Source: Breoghania corrubedonensis (GTDB lineage Bacteria; Pseudomonadota; Alphaproteobacteria; Rhizobiales; Stappiaceae). Taken from it: a DNA stretch of 64,000 nt. Position numbers and translations under genes: made by a program. Below the pieces are notes generated by a model that saw nothing but the letters and a program-made list of their open reading frames with translations, was not told the DNA's origin and searched no databases. Location of the stretch: contig NZ_QAYG01000001.1 in the NCBI RefSeq assembly GCF_003053845.1, positions 1,060,078-1,124,077 of the forward strand. The letters run 5' to 3'. Each line of letters starts with the position of its first letter. Positions within the stretch are counted from its first letter, which is position 1. Below are positions 1 to 8,792 of the stretch, one piece after another.

Positions 1-2
1 GG

Positions 3-1097
3 CTCCAGACCTACACGTTTCCGATCGAAGCACGCTACGCGGATGCTGCCTTCGCGCGCCGCAGCTATTCGCTGCTGGTCGAGGACCTGCTCGCCTCGGG
101 CACAACGACGGCGATGTACTACGGAACCATTCACGACGAGGCGAACCGGTTGCTTGCCGATATCTGTATCGAAAGGGGCCAGAGGGCCCTGATCGGCAAG
201 GTGGCGATGGACCATCCCGACCAATGCCCGGACTATTATCGCGACAAGAATGCGAAAGCGGCCATAGCCGGCACGCAAAGCCTCATCGATCATATCCGCT
301 CCCATCCCGACAACGTGGACGGCCGGGTCTTGCCGGTCGTCACTCCTCGCTTCATTCCTTCGTGTACCGATGCGCTGCTTGAAGATCTGGGCGCGCTGGC
401 GGCCGACCATGGGTGTCACATTCAGACCCATTGTTCGGAAAGCGACTGGGAACACGCCTTCGTGAAGGCACGTTTCGGTGCGAGCGATGCCGAAAGCCTC
501 GACCGTTTCGGCCTCCTGCGGGAGCGAACGGTACTCGGGCACGGAAACTTCCTGTCGGCTGCCGACATGGACAGGATTCGCGCGCGCCGGGCAGCGGTTG
601 CACATTGTCCGTTATCGAACGCCTATTTCTCCGGCGCAGTCTTTCCGCTGAAGGACGCATTGCAAAAGGGGCTTCGCGTCGGCCTTGGCACGGATATCTC
701 CGCCGGCGCCACGGTGAGCCTTTTCGACAGCGCCCGATCTGCGATTACCGCATCGCGCATGCTGGAAACGGGGACGGATCCTGATCTCGATCCCGACAGT
801 CGGTCACGCCATGGCGGGGCGCGGATCGATTTTCGCGACGCATTCCATCTTGCGACGGCCGGAGGCGGAGCCGCCCTTGGCCTGCCCGTCGGCTTGTTCC
901 GGCCGGGGTTTCAGTTCGACGCCATCCTCATTGATCCCGATGCGCCGCTCGGTTCGATCCGGCTCTGGCCCGAACTTCACGACGGAGAGCAGATCCTCCA
1001 GAAAATAATCTTCACCGCAGCCCGCGCCAACATCGAACAGGTCTGGGTTGGCGGCGCGGCTTGCGCGGGAACATCCTTCGATCGCCGGGCGGATTGA
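3..1097 (+). CDS. guaD: Guanine deaminase, 5'-truncated by the window edge
   Basis: Amidohydrolase-superfamily enzyme that would hydrolyse guanine to xanthine and ammonia in purine breakdown. The reading frame is open from the first bases, and the residues before the first internal ATG (position 114) include LQTYTFPIEARYAD and LLASGTTTA, which fit the guanine deaminase core, so the true start lies outside the window. Visible metal and active-site motifs are HCSES in the middle, LGHGNFLS, AHCPLSN and GTDISAG near the C-terminal third. The N-terminal metal-binding HxH motif is not visible. No partner gene follows for 650 bases. Another member of the chlorohydrolase/TrzN group is possible, but the motif set fits guanine deaminase best. 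Confidence 0.85.
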   Translation, partial: LQTYTFPIEARYADAAFARRSYSLLVEDLLASGTTTAMYYGTIHDEANRLLADICIERGQRALIGKVAMDHPDQCPDYYRDKNAKAAIAGTQSLIDHIRSHPDNVDGRVLPVVTPRFIPSCTDALLEDLGALAADHGCHIQTHCSESDWEHAFVKARFGASDAESLDRFGLLRERTVLGHGNFLSAADMDRIRARRAAVAHCPLSNAYFSGAVFPLKDALQKGLRVGLGTDISAGATVSLFDSARSAITASRMLETGTDPDLDPDSRSRHGGARIDFRDAFHLATAGGGAALGLPVGLFRPGFQFDAILIDPDAPLGSIRLWPELHDGEQILQKIIFTAARANIEQVWVGGAACAGTSFDRRAD

Positions 1098-1743
1098 CGG
1101 CCCCTGCGCAGAGAACTCCCCGGGGACCTTCACGCATCGCTCCGCCAGGGAACAGACAGGAGGAGGACCGCCATACCGATGATCCCCGCAGACAATTCTC
1201 GCTTTACGACATTTCGCACGTGTTATACGCGGTAGGCACGCGCATCGCGAGGGAGGCTGACAGCAGGTTGCAGCCGACTTCCATCCCGCTTTCGGGCGAA
1301 AGAGTTGCCTGACACCGCGAGGACTTCGGATCTTGACTGTGAACCCCACCCTGCCCGTTGTCGTCATGCGCGCCGACGTCTCGGAGACGATCGCTGGCGG
1401 AGCGTATCCGGGCTGGCTTCATCGGTGAAGCGCTGTGATGCGGAGGCGGGGGAAGCCTCTCCTCGCAGTCGTTGGCCGAGCCGGCCGCATGGAGATGCGG
1501 ATCGGTCTCCGCGGTTACATCGGGGATGAAGATGAAGACTTTCATGAAACTCGGGAACTCGAAGTCCTGGTGAAACCCTTCCGCATTCCCTGAACCCTGA
1601 ACCGTTGCCGGGGACTACCGCTCCCACACGGCACAAAGCCGCTGTCTGCCGTGCGGATACGGCACAAAAATGGGCGCTACCTGAGACAAAACTGAGGTGA
1701 TTGCGGTTAGGGTGGAAACCCGAAGGATGAAGGACCGCCCTCG
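1098..1743. other. Gene-free stretch, about 650 bases
   Basis: No convincing coding sequence was found on either strand: the short frames lack ribosome binding sites and recognisable motifs. No strong terminator hairpin was seen after the deaminase gene. The last 20 bases hold the purine-rich AAGGA used by the following acetyltransferase gene. The region could contain decayed sequence or an unrecognised regulatory segment. Confidence 0.5.
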
Positions 1744-2709
1744 GTGGCACGCGAAAAGGTAGTGGGACGAATGGTAGCCGGCGGATCGGAAAGCGGGAAC
1801 GTCGATGCGGCTTGCGAAAGCGGCGATCCTGCATCAGGCGCCGATCGGCTGCGCGTCGACAACTATGACGCGGTGGCCCGGCGGATAACGCGCGCCGACC
1901 GGCCGTTGCTGCACGAGCTCACCGTCAGCGTGTTCTGGCCGCACCGCACCCGCGATCTGGACGAGTTTCTGGCGCTTGGCGAGGGATATCTGGCGACGGA
2001 CGAGATCGGCCGTGCGATGGGCTCGGCCATGTACTATTTCGCCGGCGACGATTTTGCCATGCTCGGTATGATGGTCACCGCACCGCGGTTGCAGACGCTT
2101 GGAACCGGCCGCTGGCTGCTCGGTCACATCATGGCGGACGCCGCCGGTCGGGACATGCGCCTGAGCGCGACGCGATCGGGCTACTGGCTCTATGAGAGCG
2201 AAGGCTTCGTGCCGCTGGTGACCATATGGCAGCACCAGGGTATCGCGCGCCCGTTCCGCCTTCCCGCCCCCGTGCCGGACCTCACGCTGCGAGCGCTGCA
2301 GCCGGGCGACTGGTCCGCCCTGCGCACGCTCGACAAGATCGCCTTCGGGGCGGAGCGGACGAAAACGCTGGATCTGCTCGCGCAGGTCGCCAGCGGCGTG
2401 GTCGTTGAGCGCGACGGCAGGATCTGCGGCTATGCCCTGATCCGCTCGTTCGGCCGCGGCAAGGTCATCGGCCCGGTGATCGCCGAAGACGATGCCACCG
2501 CCATGATGCTCGTTGCCCCGCTCATCAAGGCGCACGAGGGCGAATTCGTGCGCCTCGACACGCCGGTGGAGAGCAAGACGTTCGAAGCCTTCCTGTCCGC
2601 CGGCGGGCTCGGCGTGTACGACACCGTGACGGAAATGTACTACGGAAGACAGCGCCGCCCGCTTGAGGGGCTCCAGATCTACGGACTGGCGGCCCATTCG
2701 CTGGGCTGA
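1744..2709 (+). CDS. GNAT family N-acetyltransferase with YitH-like C-terminal half (copy 1)
   Basis: Predicted cytosolic acyl-CoA-dependent N-acetyltransferase; substrate unknown. The N-terminal half is a GNAT fold with the acetyl-CoA loop region around QTLGTGRWLLGH. The C-terminal half is the Acetyltransf_18-type extension with the signature GKVIGPVIAED, and the protein ends in HSLG. Two further genes in this window (6551-7402, 57522-58385) share this architecture. The GTG at 1744 has AAGGA nine bases upstream; an in-frame ATG at 1771 would give 312 residues and is also possible. The gene ends convergently against a flavin oxidase gene. A link to amine or amino-acid metabolism is inferred only from the neighbourhood. 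Confidence 0.75.
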   Translation: MAREKVVGRMVAGGSESGNVDAACESGDPASGADRLRVDNYDAVARRITRADRPLLHELTVSVFWPHRTRDLDEFLALGEGYLATDEIGRAMGSAMYYFAGDDFAMLGMMVTAPRLQTLGTGRWLLGHIMADAAGRDMRLSATRSGYWLYESEGFVPLVTIWQHQGIARPFRLPAPVPDLTLRALQPGDWSALRTLDKIAFGAERTKTLDLLAQVASGVVVERDGRICGYALIRSFGRGKVIGPVIAEDDATAMMLVAPLIKAHEGEFVRLDTPVESKTFEAFLSAGGLGVYDTVTEMYYGRQRRPLEGLQIYGLAAHSLG

Positions 2710-2745
2710 TCCGGGCGGAACAGTCCAGCGAACCAGGCCCCGCTG

Positions 2746-4035
2746 TCAGGACAGCCGGTCCTTCAGCCTGAACCACAGGCCGACCATCGGCAGGAACCAG
2801 GGGTTGCCACTGTTGAAGGGAACGGCGGGCCAGGCGAGCCCGTCCAGCGGGTTGGTGTCCTTCCGACCCATGGCGAGATCGGCCAGTACCTGCCCCGCCA
2901 GCGTCGACATCTGCGCGCCATGGCCCGAATAGCCCATGCCGTAGAGCATGCCGTCGGCCTCTCCGATACGCGGATAGCGGTCCTTCGTCATGCCCACGAG
3001 GCCGCCCCAGCAGTAGTCGAGCGGCACGTCGGCCAGATGCGGAAAGACCCGGTCGATGCCGGCGCGCAGGATCCTGCCCGATTTCGCGTCGGAACGCTGA
3101 TCGGAAACGGCCGAAAAGCGCGCGCGGCCGCCGAATATGAGGCGGCGGTCCGGCGACAGCCGGAAGTAGTTGCCGACATTCATCGAGGTGACGCAGGTGC
3201 GGTTACCGGGCATGGTCGCCGCGACTTCCCGCTCGCTGAGGGGGCGCGTCGCGACGATGAACGACCCGACGGAGATGATGCGCCGTCGGAAATAATCCAG
3301 CGGGGCGGCGCGCACTTCGCGCGAATAGGCGCCCGTCGCCACGATGACCCGTTCCGCCTGAAGCGTTCCGCGCGGCGTCTGCAGCTGCCAGCCGGTGGCA
3401 AGGCGCGCGAGGCCGGTCACGGGCGCGTTTTCCCAGATGCGGGCGCCGTGCGTGTGGGCGGCCTCGGCGAGCCCGGCCACATATTTGCCCATGTGCATCA
3501 TGGCCGACTTGCCGTAGAGCACGGCGCCGTGAAAGGCCTGCGAGCCGATCTCGTTCTCCAGGTCGCCGCGTTCGAGCCAACTTGTGTCGGGATCGACCTC
3601 GCGATGGATGAGCTCGAAGCCCGCCTTCAGCCCGGCCACATGGGAGGGTTTGGAGGCGAGCTTCAGCTTGCCCGCGCGGCGGAAATCGCAGGCGATGTTC
3701 TCCTCACGCACGACCTCCTCGATCATGTCGATCGAGCGGTCGAAGGCGCGGTAGAGCGTATGGGCGCGCTCGGCACCCAGATGCGCCTTCGCCTCCGCAT
3801 AAGAGTGGGCGAGGCCGTTGTTCAGGTGCCCGCCATTGCGGCCCGAACCGCCGGCGCCGACATGCAGGTTTTCCAGCACCGCGACGCTGACGCCTTCGCG
3901 GGCCAGCTTGCGGGCCGCATTGAGGCCGGTAAAGCCGCCGCCGATCACCGCGACATCCACCTTGCCCTCGACGGGCCCCTGTTGCGCCTTCGAAAAGGTT
4001 GGCGCCGTATCATGCCAATAGGACAGGTATTTCAT
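2746..4035 (-). CDS. FAD-dependent amine oxidoreductase, PuuB/OrdL-like
   Basis: DAO-family flavoenzyme of 429 residues expected to oxidise an amine or N-substituted amino acid to the imine/aldehyde, reducing FAD. The FAD-binding motif VIGGGFTGLNAARKL is near residue 30, followed by GGSGRNGGH, typical of the gamma-glutamylputrescine oxidase group. The C-terminal FAD-contact region GMGYSGHGAQMSTLAGQV is intact. The length is normal for PuuB-like enzymes. The HAD gene upstream is on the same strand 13 bases beyond the stop side, so the two form a likely pair. The substrate could be a gamma-glutamyl amine, a polyamine derivative or another secondary amine; sequence alone does not decide. Confidence 0.82.
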   Translation of the reverse strand: MKYLSYWHDTAPTFSKAQQGPVEGKVDVAVIGGGFTGLNAARKLAREGVSVAVLENLHVGAGGSGRNGGHLNNGLAHSYAEAKAHLGAERAHTLYRAFDRSIDMIEEVVREENIACDFRRAGKLKLASKPSHVAGLKAGFELIHREVDPDTSWLERGDLENEIGSQAFHGAVLYGKSAMMHMGKYVAGLAEAAHTHGARIWENAPVTGLARLATGWQLQTPRGTLQAERVIVATGAYSREVRAAPLDYFRRRIISVGSFIVATRPLSEREVAATMPGNRTCVTSMNVGNYFRLSPDRRLIFGGRARFSAVSDQRSDAKSGRILRAGIDRVFPHLADVPLDYCWGGLVGMTKDRYPRIGEADGMLYGMGYSGHGAQMSTLAGQVLADLAMGRKDTNPLDGLAWPAVPFNSGNPWFLPMVGLWFRLKDRLS

Positions 4036-4048
4036 TTCCGGACCCGCC

Positions 4049-4714
4049 CTAAAGGCCGAGAATGGCGGGCAGGGCCGTCACGTCGGGGATTTCGGTGTAG
4101 CCGTAATAGGGGTTGGCGGGCTCGTGTCCGCGATTGACCCAGGCCTTGTTCTTGATGCCGAGATCATGCGCCGTCATGAGATCGTAACGCATGCTCGACG
4201 AGACGTGCAGGACATCCTCGGGGCCGCAACCGAGCATGTCGAACATGTATTCGAAGGCCCGCATCTGGGGCTTGTAGGCCTGCGCGTCCTCGGCCGTGTA
4301 GACATGGGAGATCGGAGCGCCAAGCTTGGCGATGTTGTGCGGGATCTGGCTGTTCATCGAGTTGGTGAGCGCCACGAGCGGGATTTTCTTGGCGATCTTC
4401 GCAAGGCCTGCCGGGACATCCGCGTGCGGCCCCCAGGTGGGCACGCGGTTGTAGATGTCCTCGGCGATCGCGGGATCGAACGCGATGCCGTTGCGCTTGC
4501 AGGTGCGCTCAAGCGAATTGTGAACCACATCCGCGTAGGGCTTCCAGGCACCCAGAACCTCGTCCAGCCGGTAGGCGCTGAAGTCGCGGATGAACGCATC
4601 CATCTGCTCGGCGTCGAGCTTGTCCGCATAATGGTCGCGGGCCGCGCCTGCCATGTCGAAGAAGATCATCGTGCCGTGGCAATCGAAGGTTACGAATTTG
4701 GGGCGGAAGGCCAT
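4049..4714 (-). CDS. Haloacid dehalogenase-like hydrolase (type II, dehalogenase-like)
   Basis: HAD-superfamily protein of 221 residues. Motif I is FDCHGTM at residues 8-14: the nucleophilic Asp is present, but the second Asp of the phosphatase DxD is replaced by His, as in L-2-haloacid dehalogenase-like members. Motif II is the ALTNS segment, the motif III lysine is in AYKPQ, and SSSMRYDLMTAHDLG carries the late acidic region. The ATG at 4714 is preceded by CCGGAG with good spacing; the longer in-frame extension lacks family similarity. It precedes the flavin oxidase gene on the same strand. Dehalogenase activity is not assured: many such proteins next to amine oxidase genes have unknown substrates. 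Confidence 0.8.
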   Translation of the reverse strand: MAFRPKFVTFDCHGTMIFFDMAGAARDHYADKLDAEQMDAFIRDFSAYRLDEVLGAWKPYADVVHNSLERTCKRNGIAFDPAIAEDIYNRVPTWGPHADVPAGLAKIAKKIPLVALTNSMNSQIPHNIAKLGAPISHVYTAEDAQAYKPQMRAFEYMFDMLGCGPEDVLHVSSSMRYDLMTAHDLGIKNKAWVNRGHEPANPYYGYTEIPDVTALPAILGL

Positions 4715-4935
4715 GCTTTTTCTCCGGAGCACTATCTGATGCCACGCATCGTGGCCCGGTTGCGGCGACACAGCTTGCCGCGTTTCCGGCTCTGAACGCA
4801 GGATATTGCGAACCGCGCGCCCCGCGCGGCAGGAGGTGCTGCCTCGTGGCCGAGATCGGTTTCGAGCACTGAAAGGAAGCGGGCATCCTGCCGGTGCAGG
4901 CACGCGGGCCTGCCCGAAGAACCGAAGAGACAGAG

Positions 4936-5304
4936 ATGACCAAGTTGCTGCCGATCGATACCGCCCCCGCCTTCGCGCCGCGCGAGGATGTGGCCGCCCC
5001 CGAGCGCCTCATCGAAGGCGCACCGCGTTTCAGGACCTGGGAGCTGGACACAGCCCTTGCCGAAGCAGCTCAATGGGGGCGGATCCGCACCGGCATATGG
5101 GAGGCGACGCCCGGCACGACCCGCTCCATCAAGGGCGATACCTTCGAGTTCTGTCAGATCCTCGAGGGCCGCGCGGAGATTTCCGAGGAGAACGGTGAAA
5201 CCCACGTCTTCGGTCCGGGTGACAGTTTCATCATGAAGCCCGGCTTCGTCGGCCGGTGGAAGACGCTGGAGACCCTGCGCAAGATCTTCGTCATCGCAAG
5301 CTGA
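4936..5304 (+). CDS. Cupin-domain protein (DUF861 type)
   Basis: Single-domain cupin of 122 residues, probably cytosolic. The beta-barrel motifs are visible as the GTTRSIKGDTFEF segment, ILEGRAEISEENGE and GPGDSFIMKPGFVGRW. The last is typical of the DUF861 group related to (S)-ureidoglycine aminohydrolase and small sugar or amino-acid binding cupins. The ATG at 4936 follows GAAGAGA. The gene is eight bases upstream of the ArgE-like deacylase start and almost certainly co-transcribed with it. A role as an accessory binding protein or small isomerase for the same substrate is an inference. The usual metal-binding His residues are sparse, so catalysis is uncertain. Confidence 0.75.
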   Translation: MTKLLPIDTAPAFAPREDVAAPERLIEGAPRFRTWELDTALAEAAQWGRIRTGIWEATPGTTRSIKGDTFEFCQILEGRAEISEENGETHVFGPGDSFIMKPGFVGRWKTLETLRKIFVIAS

Positions 5305-5312
5305 GGCGGCAC

Positions 5313-6431
5313 ATGGCCTACACCTATGCACCCGAGGAGATGCTGGCCCGGCTCGTCGCGTTCGAGACGGTCGTCGGCCATTCGAACGCGGAGCTGATCG
5401 ACTTCGTGAAGGGCTACCTGAGCGATCACGGTGTCGCCTTCCATGTTCTGCCGGGCCCGGAGGGCGACCGGTTCAATCTCTTTGCGACCATCGGCGACCC
5501 GGCGCGCCCGGGCTATGTGCTGTCGGGCCATGTCGACGTGGTTCCGGCCGGCGAGCCCGACTGGCTGGGCGATCCCTTCGCCCTGCGCGAGGCGGGCGGC
5601 AAGCTGATCGGGCGCGGCGCCTGCGACATGAAGGGCTTCGATGCGGCGGTGCTGGCGGCGGTGCCGGAGCTGTGCGCGATGGATCTCTCGCAGCCCCTTC
5701 ACATCGCGCTTTCCTATGACGAGGAAGCCGGCTGCAAGGGCGTGCCGCATCTTCTCGCAGCCCTGCCGGAGCTTTGCGCCCGGCCGGCGGGATGCATCGT
5801 CGGCGAGCCGACGGGGCTGACGCCTGTGCTCGCCCACAAGGGCAAGGCGGCGGTCCGGTTCTCGGCGCACGGCCGTTCCGGACACAGCTCGCGCCCCGAT
5901 CTCGGCAGCAATGCCATTCACGCGCTCGTCCCGGTTCTGGCCGCTGCCTGCACGCAGGCCGAAAACCTGCAAAGTGGCCCGCAGGACGACCGCTTCCAGC
6001 CGTCCTGGTCCAGCCTGCAGATCGGCACGATCGCCGGCGGTCAGGCGATCAACATCATTCCCGAACAGGCGGAAGCCCGGATCGAGGCGCGCGCCATCGA
6101 CGGCGTTGCCCCGCAGGATGTGCTGGCCCCGGTCATCGCGGCGGCGGGGGAGGACGTTTCGGTGGAATGGCTGTCGAGCTATCCCGCGCTGGCACTCGAT
6201 CGCGGCCATCCTCTTGCCGAAATGGTCGAGGCGGTCTCCGGCCGCGAAGCCTTGGGTGCGGTCAGTTTCGGCACGGAGGCCGGCCTCTTTCAGGCAGCCG
6301 GAATTCCCTCGATCATCTGCGGCCCCGGCGATATCGCCCGCGCCCACCGCCCCGAGGAATACCTGACGCGGGACGAATTGCGCGGCGCGTTCGACATGGT
6401 CGTGCGGCTTGGGCGGAGGCTTGCCGTCTGA
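5313..6431 (+). CDS. M20 family deacylase, ArgE-like (acetylornithine deacetylase/related)
   Basis: Zinc-dependent amidohydrolase of 372 residues that would remove an acyl group from an N-acyl amino acid. Metal-ligand motifs are all present: SGHVDVVPAG, GRGACDMKG, DEEAGCKG, GEPTGL and a C-terminal AHRPEEY. The dimerisation domain sits between about residues 170 and 290. The ATG at 5313 has GAGG upstream and fits the family N-terminus MAYTYAPEEMLARLVAF. It belongs to the acetylornithine deacetylase branch, but in a catabolic cluster without arginine biosynthesis genes the substrate may be another N-acyl, N-formyl or N-carbamoyl amino acid. A GNAT gene follows 119 bases later. Confidence 0.85.
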   Translation: MAYTYAPEEMLARLVAFETVVGHSNAELIDFVKGYLSDHGVAFHVLPGPEGDRFNLFATIGDPARPGYVLSGHVDVVPAGEPDWLGDPFALREAGGKLIGRGACDMKGFDAAVLAAVPELCAMDLSQPLHIALSYDEEAGCKGVPHLLAALPELCARPAGCIVGEPTGLTPVLAHKGKAAVRFSAHGRSGHSSRPDLGSNAIHALVPVLAAACTQAENLQSGPQDDRFQPSWSSLQIGTIAGGQAINIIPEQAEARIEARAIDGVAPQDVLAPVIAAAGEDVSVEWLSSYPALALDRGHPLAEMVEAVSGREALGAVSFGTEAGLFQAAGIPSIICGPGDIARAHRPEEYLTRDELRGAFDMVVRLGRRLAV

Positions 6432-6550
6432 CTGCGGCATTTTCTGCGGCTGCCCCGCATCAAGGCGAAGCAAGATTCCGATCGCTTCCCGCATCGCGCC
6501 GATGATGCTGCCCGCATGCCCCTATCCTGACCTTCAACGAAACGGACCTC

Positions 6551-7402
6551 ATGGCAATGATGAACGACGGAGCCTCCTTGCCCGAACTCACCGCAACCGA
6601 CGTGCGCCTGGTGCCTTTCGCGCAAGATCTCCTCGACGGCGCCGTGCGCCTTTCTGAGCAGGCCGGCTGGCCGCACCGGAGCGGCGACTGGGCCCTGACG
6701 CTGTCCGCCTCGCGCGGCGTCACGGCGCTCTCGGGCGATATGGTCGTGGGTACCGCCCTGTGCTCGACATTCGGCGATGTGGCCGCGCTCAACATGATCA
6801 TCGTCGATGCCTCCATGCGCGGGCACGGCCTCGGCCGCCAGCTGATGAACGCGGTGATCGGGATGGCCGGGCCCCGCGAAATCCGGCTGACGGCCACGCA
6901 GGACGGCCTGCCGCTCTACAAGAAGCTGGGATTTGTCGAGACCGGCGAGATCATTCAGCACCAGGGACTCGCACAGGCGGATGGCGCCGACCGCGCGGTC
7001 ACGACGGGCTCGCTCGGCGACGTCGCCCGCCTGGCGGAAATGGACCAAGCCGCATCCGGCATGGCGCGCGAGCCGGTTCTGCGGCGGATCGCGGAAATGG
7101 GCACGGTGCTGCGCGCCGAGAGGGGCTTCGCAATGCTGCGCCCCTTCGGGCGGGGACAGGTCGTCGGGCCGGTTGTCGCCGAGGATGGCGAAACCGCGCG
7201 CGCTTTGATCGCGCAAGCCGCGAACCGCGCGCAAGGCACGTTCCTGCGCATTGATGTGCCCGCGTCGCACGATCTATCGCCGTTCCTGGAAAGTCTCGGC
7301 CTTGCTCGCGCCGGAGGCGGCACGTCGATGGTCTGCCAGGCGAAGCCGGAAGCGCCTTCCCCCCTCAAGACCTTCGCCCTCGCCTCGCAGGCTTTGGGTT
7401 GA
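6551..7402 (+). CDS. GNAT family N-acetyltransferase with YitH-like C-terminal half (copy 2)
   Basis: Predicted acetyltransferase of 283 residues with the same two-part layout as the product of 1744-2709. The acetyl-CoA loop is DASMRGHGLGRQLMNAV around residue 85, followed by LPLYKKLGFVETG. The C-terminal half carries GQVVGPVVAEDGE and the protein ends in SQALG. The gene lies 16 bases before the aminotransferase gene and is probably in one transcript with it. N-acetylation of the amine substrate or product of the neighbouring deacylase and aminotransferase is a reasonable but untested idea. Confidence 0.8.
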   Translation: MAMMNDGASLPELTATDVRLVPFAQDLLDGAVRLSEQAGWPHRSGDWALTLSASRGVTALSGDMVVGTALCSTFGDVAALNMIIVDASMRGHGLGRQLMNAVIGMAGPREIRLTATQDGLPLYKKLGFVETGEIIQHQGLAQADGADRAVTTGSLGDVARLAEMDQAASGMAREPVLRRIAEMGTVLRAERGFAMLRPFGRGQVVGPVVAEDGETARALIAQAANRAQGTFLRIDVPASHDLSPFLESLGLARAGGGTSMVCQAKPEAPSPLKTFALASQALG

Positions 7403-7418
7403 TCCCTCGGAGATTTCC

Positions 7419-8792
7419 ATGCTGAGCAATTCCCTTGTCGAACTCGACCGGAAGCATCTGATCCATCCGGTTTCCTCTTTCCGCGGCCACGAGGCCCGGG
7501 GCGTGCGCGTCCTGCGTTCGGCGAAAGGGGCGCAGGTCACCGATGCTGAGGGCCATACGCTGATCGACGGTTTCGCGGGACTGTGGTGCGTCAACGCCGG
7601 CTACGGCCACGAGAGCATCGTGGCGGCGGCCGCCGATCAGATGCGCAAGCTGCCCTATGCCACCGGCTATTTCGATCTCGGCGCCGAGGCGCCGATCCGG
7701 CTGGCGGCGGAACTCGCCGAACGCTCGCCGGGCGATCTCGATCACATCTACTTCACGCTCGGCGGGTCCGATGCGGTCGACAGCACCATCCGTTTCGTCC
7801 GCTACTACTGGCACGCCAGGGGCGAGCCGCAGCGCGACCAGTTCATCTCGGTGGAACAGGGCTATCACGGCTCGACATCGGCCGGGGCCGGCCTCACCGC
7901 CTTGCCCGGCTTCCACGAAGGCTTCGGGATTCCCTATTCCTGGCAGCACAAGATTTCGTCGCACTACGTCTATCGCAATCCGGTCGGCCCTGAGCCCCAG
8001 GCGATCATCGATGCATCGGTCGCCGAACTTCGCGCCAAGGTCGCCGAGATCGGCGAGGAGCGGGTGGCGGCATTCTATCTCGAGCCGATCCAGGGATCGG
8101 GCGGCGTGCTCGTGCCGCCGACGGGCTGGGTCAAGGCGATGCGCGACGTATGCAGCGAACTGGGCATCCTTTTCATCGCCGACGAGGTCATCACCGGCTT
8201 CGGCCGCACCGGTCCGCTGTTCGCCTGCGAGGAAGAGGGCATCGTGCCCGACCTGATGACCACCGCGAAGGGGCTGACGTCGGGCTACGTGCCCATGGGC
8301 GCGGTGTTCATGCGCGAGCATGTCTACCAGACGATCGCCGATGGCGCAGGCGCCAAGGCGGTCGGCCACGGCTTCACCTATTCCGCGCATCCCGTGTCCG
8401 CCGCCGTGGCGCTGGAGGTGCTGGCGCTTTATGAAGGCGGACTGCTGGAAAACGGCCGCACCATGGGCGCACGTCTGATGGAGGGCCTTCGCTCGCTCGC
8501 CGATCATCCGCTGGTCGGCGACGTGCGCGGCCGCGGCATGCTGGCCGCTGTCGAACTGGTGAGCGACAAGGCGGCCAGGACGCCGCTGCCCGCATCTCTC
8601 CAGCCCGCCACGCGGTTGTTCGACCGGGCCTGGGACGCGGGCCTCATCGTGCGTTCCTTCCCGCAAGGGATCTTCGGGTACGCCCCGCCCTTGTGCTGCA
8701 CGGCCGACGAGATCGACCAGATCGTGGAACGCACACGCACGGTTCTGGACCAGACGCTTCAGGACCCTGAAATCCGGGACATCCTCGGCTGA
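7419..8792 (+). CDS. Class III PLP-dependent aminotransferase (omega-amine/polyamine:pyruvate type)
   Basis: Fold-type I PLP enzyme of 457 residues transferring an omega-amino group from an amine or omega-amino acid to a keto acid such as pyruvate. Recognisable elements are DGFAGLWCVNAGYGH near the N-terminus, EQGYHGST, the Asp-containing FIADEVITGFGRTG and the Schiff-base lysine in TTAKGLTSGYVPMG. Length and motifs match the putrescine/beta-alanine:pyruvate aminotransferase group. The ATG at 7419 follows CGGAG; longer in-frame starts run back into the preceding acetyltransferase gene. Its stop codon overlaps the next start by one base. Exact amine specificity cannot be read from the sequence. 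Confidence 0.87.
   Translation: MLSNSLVELDRKHLIHPVSSFRGHEARGVRVLRSAKGAQVTDAEGHTLIDGFAGLWCVNAGYGHESIVAAAADQMRKLPYATGYFDLGAEAPIRLAAELAERSPGDLDHIYFTLGGSDAVDSTIRFVRYYWHARGEPQRDQFISVEQGYHGSTSAGAGLTALPGFHEGFGIPYSWQHKISSHYVYRNPVGPEPQAIIDASVAELRAKVAEIGEERVAAFYLEPIQGSGGVLVPPTGWVKAMRDVCSELGILFIADEVITGFGRTGPLFACEEEGIVPDLMTTAKGLTSGYVPMGAVFMREHVYQTIADGAGAKAVGHGFTYSAHPVSAAVALEVLALYEGGLLENGRTMGARLMEGLRSLADHPLVGDVRGRGMLAAVELVSDKAARTPLPASLQPATRLFDRAWDAGLIVRSFPQGIFGYAPPLCCTADEIDQIVERTRTVLDQTLQDPEIRDILG

Noticed and set aside
449-474. GGAAC-N17-CGTT match inside the guanine deaminase gene
   Set aside because: It lies within coding sequence with no gene starting downstream. About one chance match is expected in the window.
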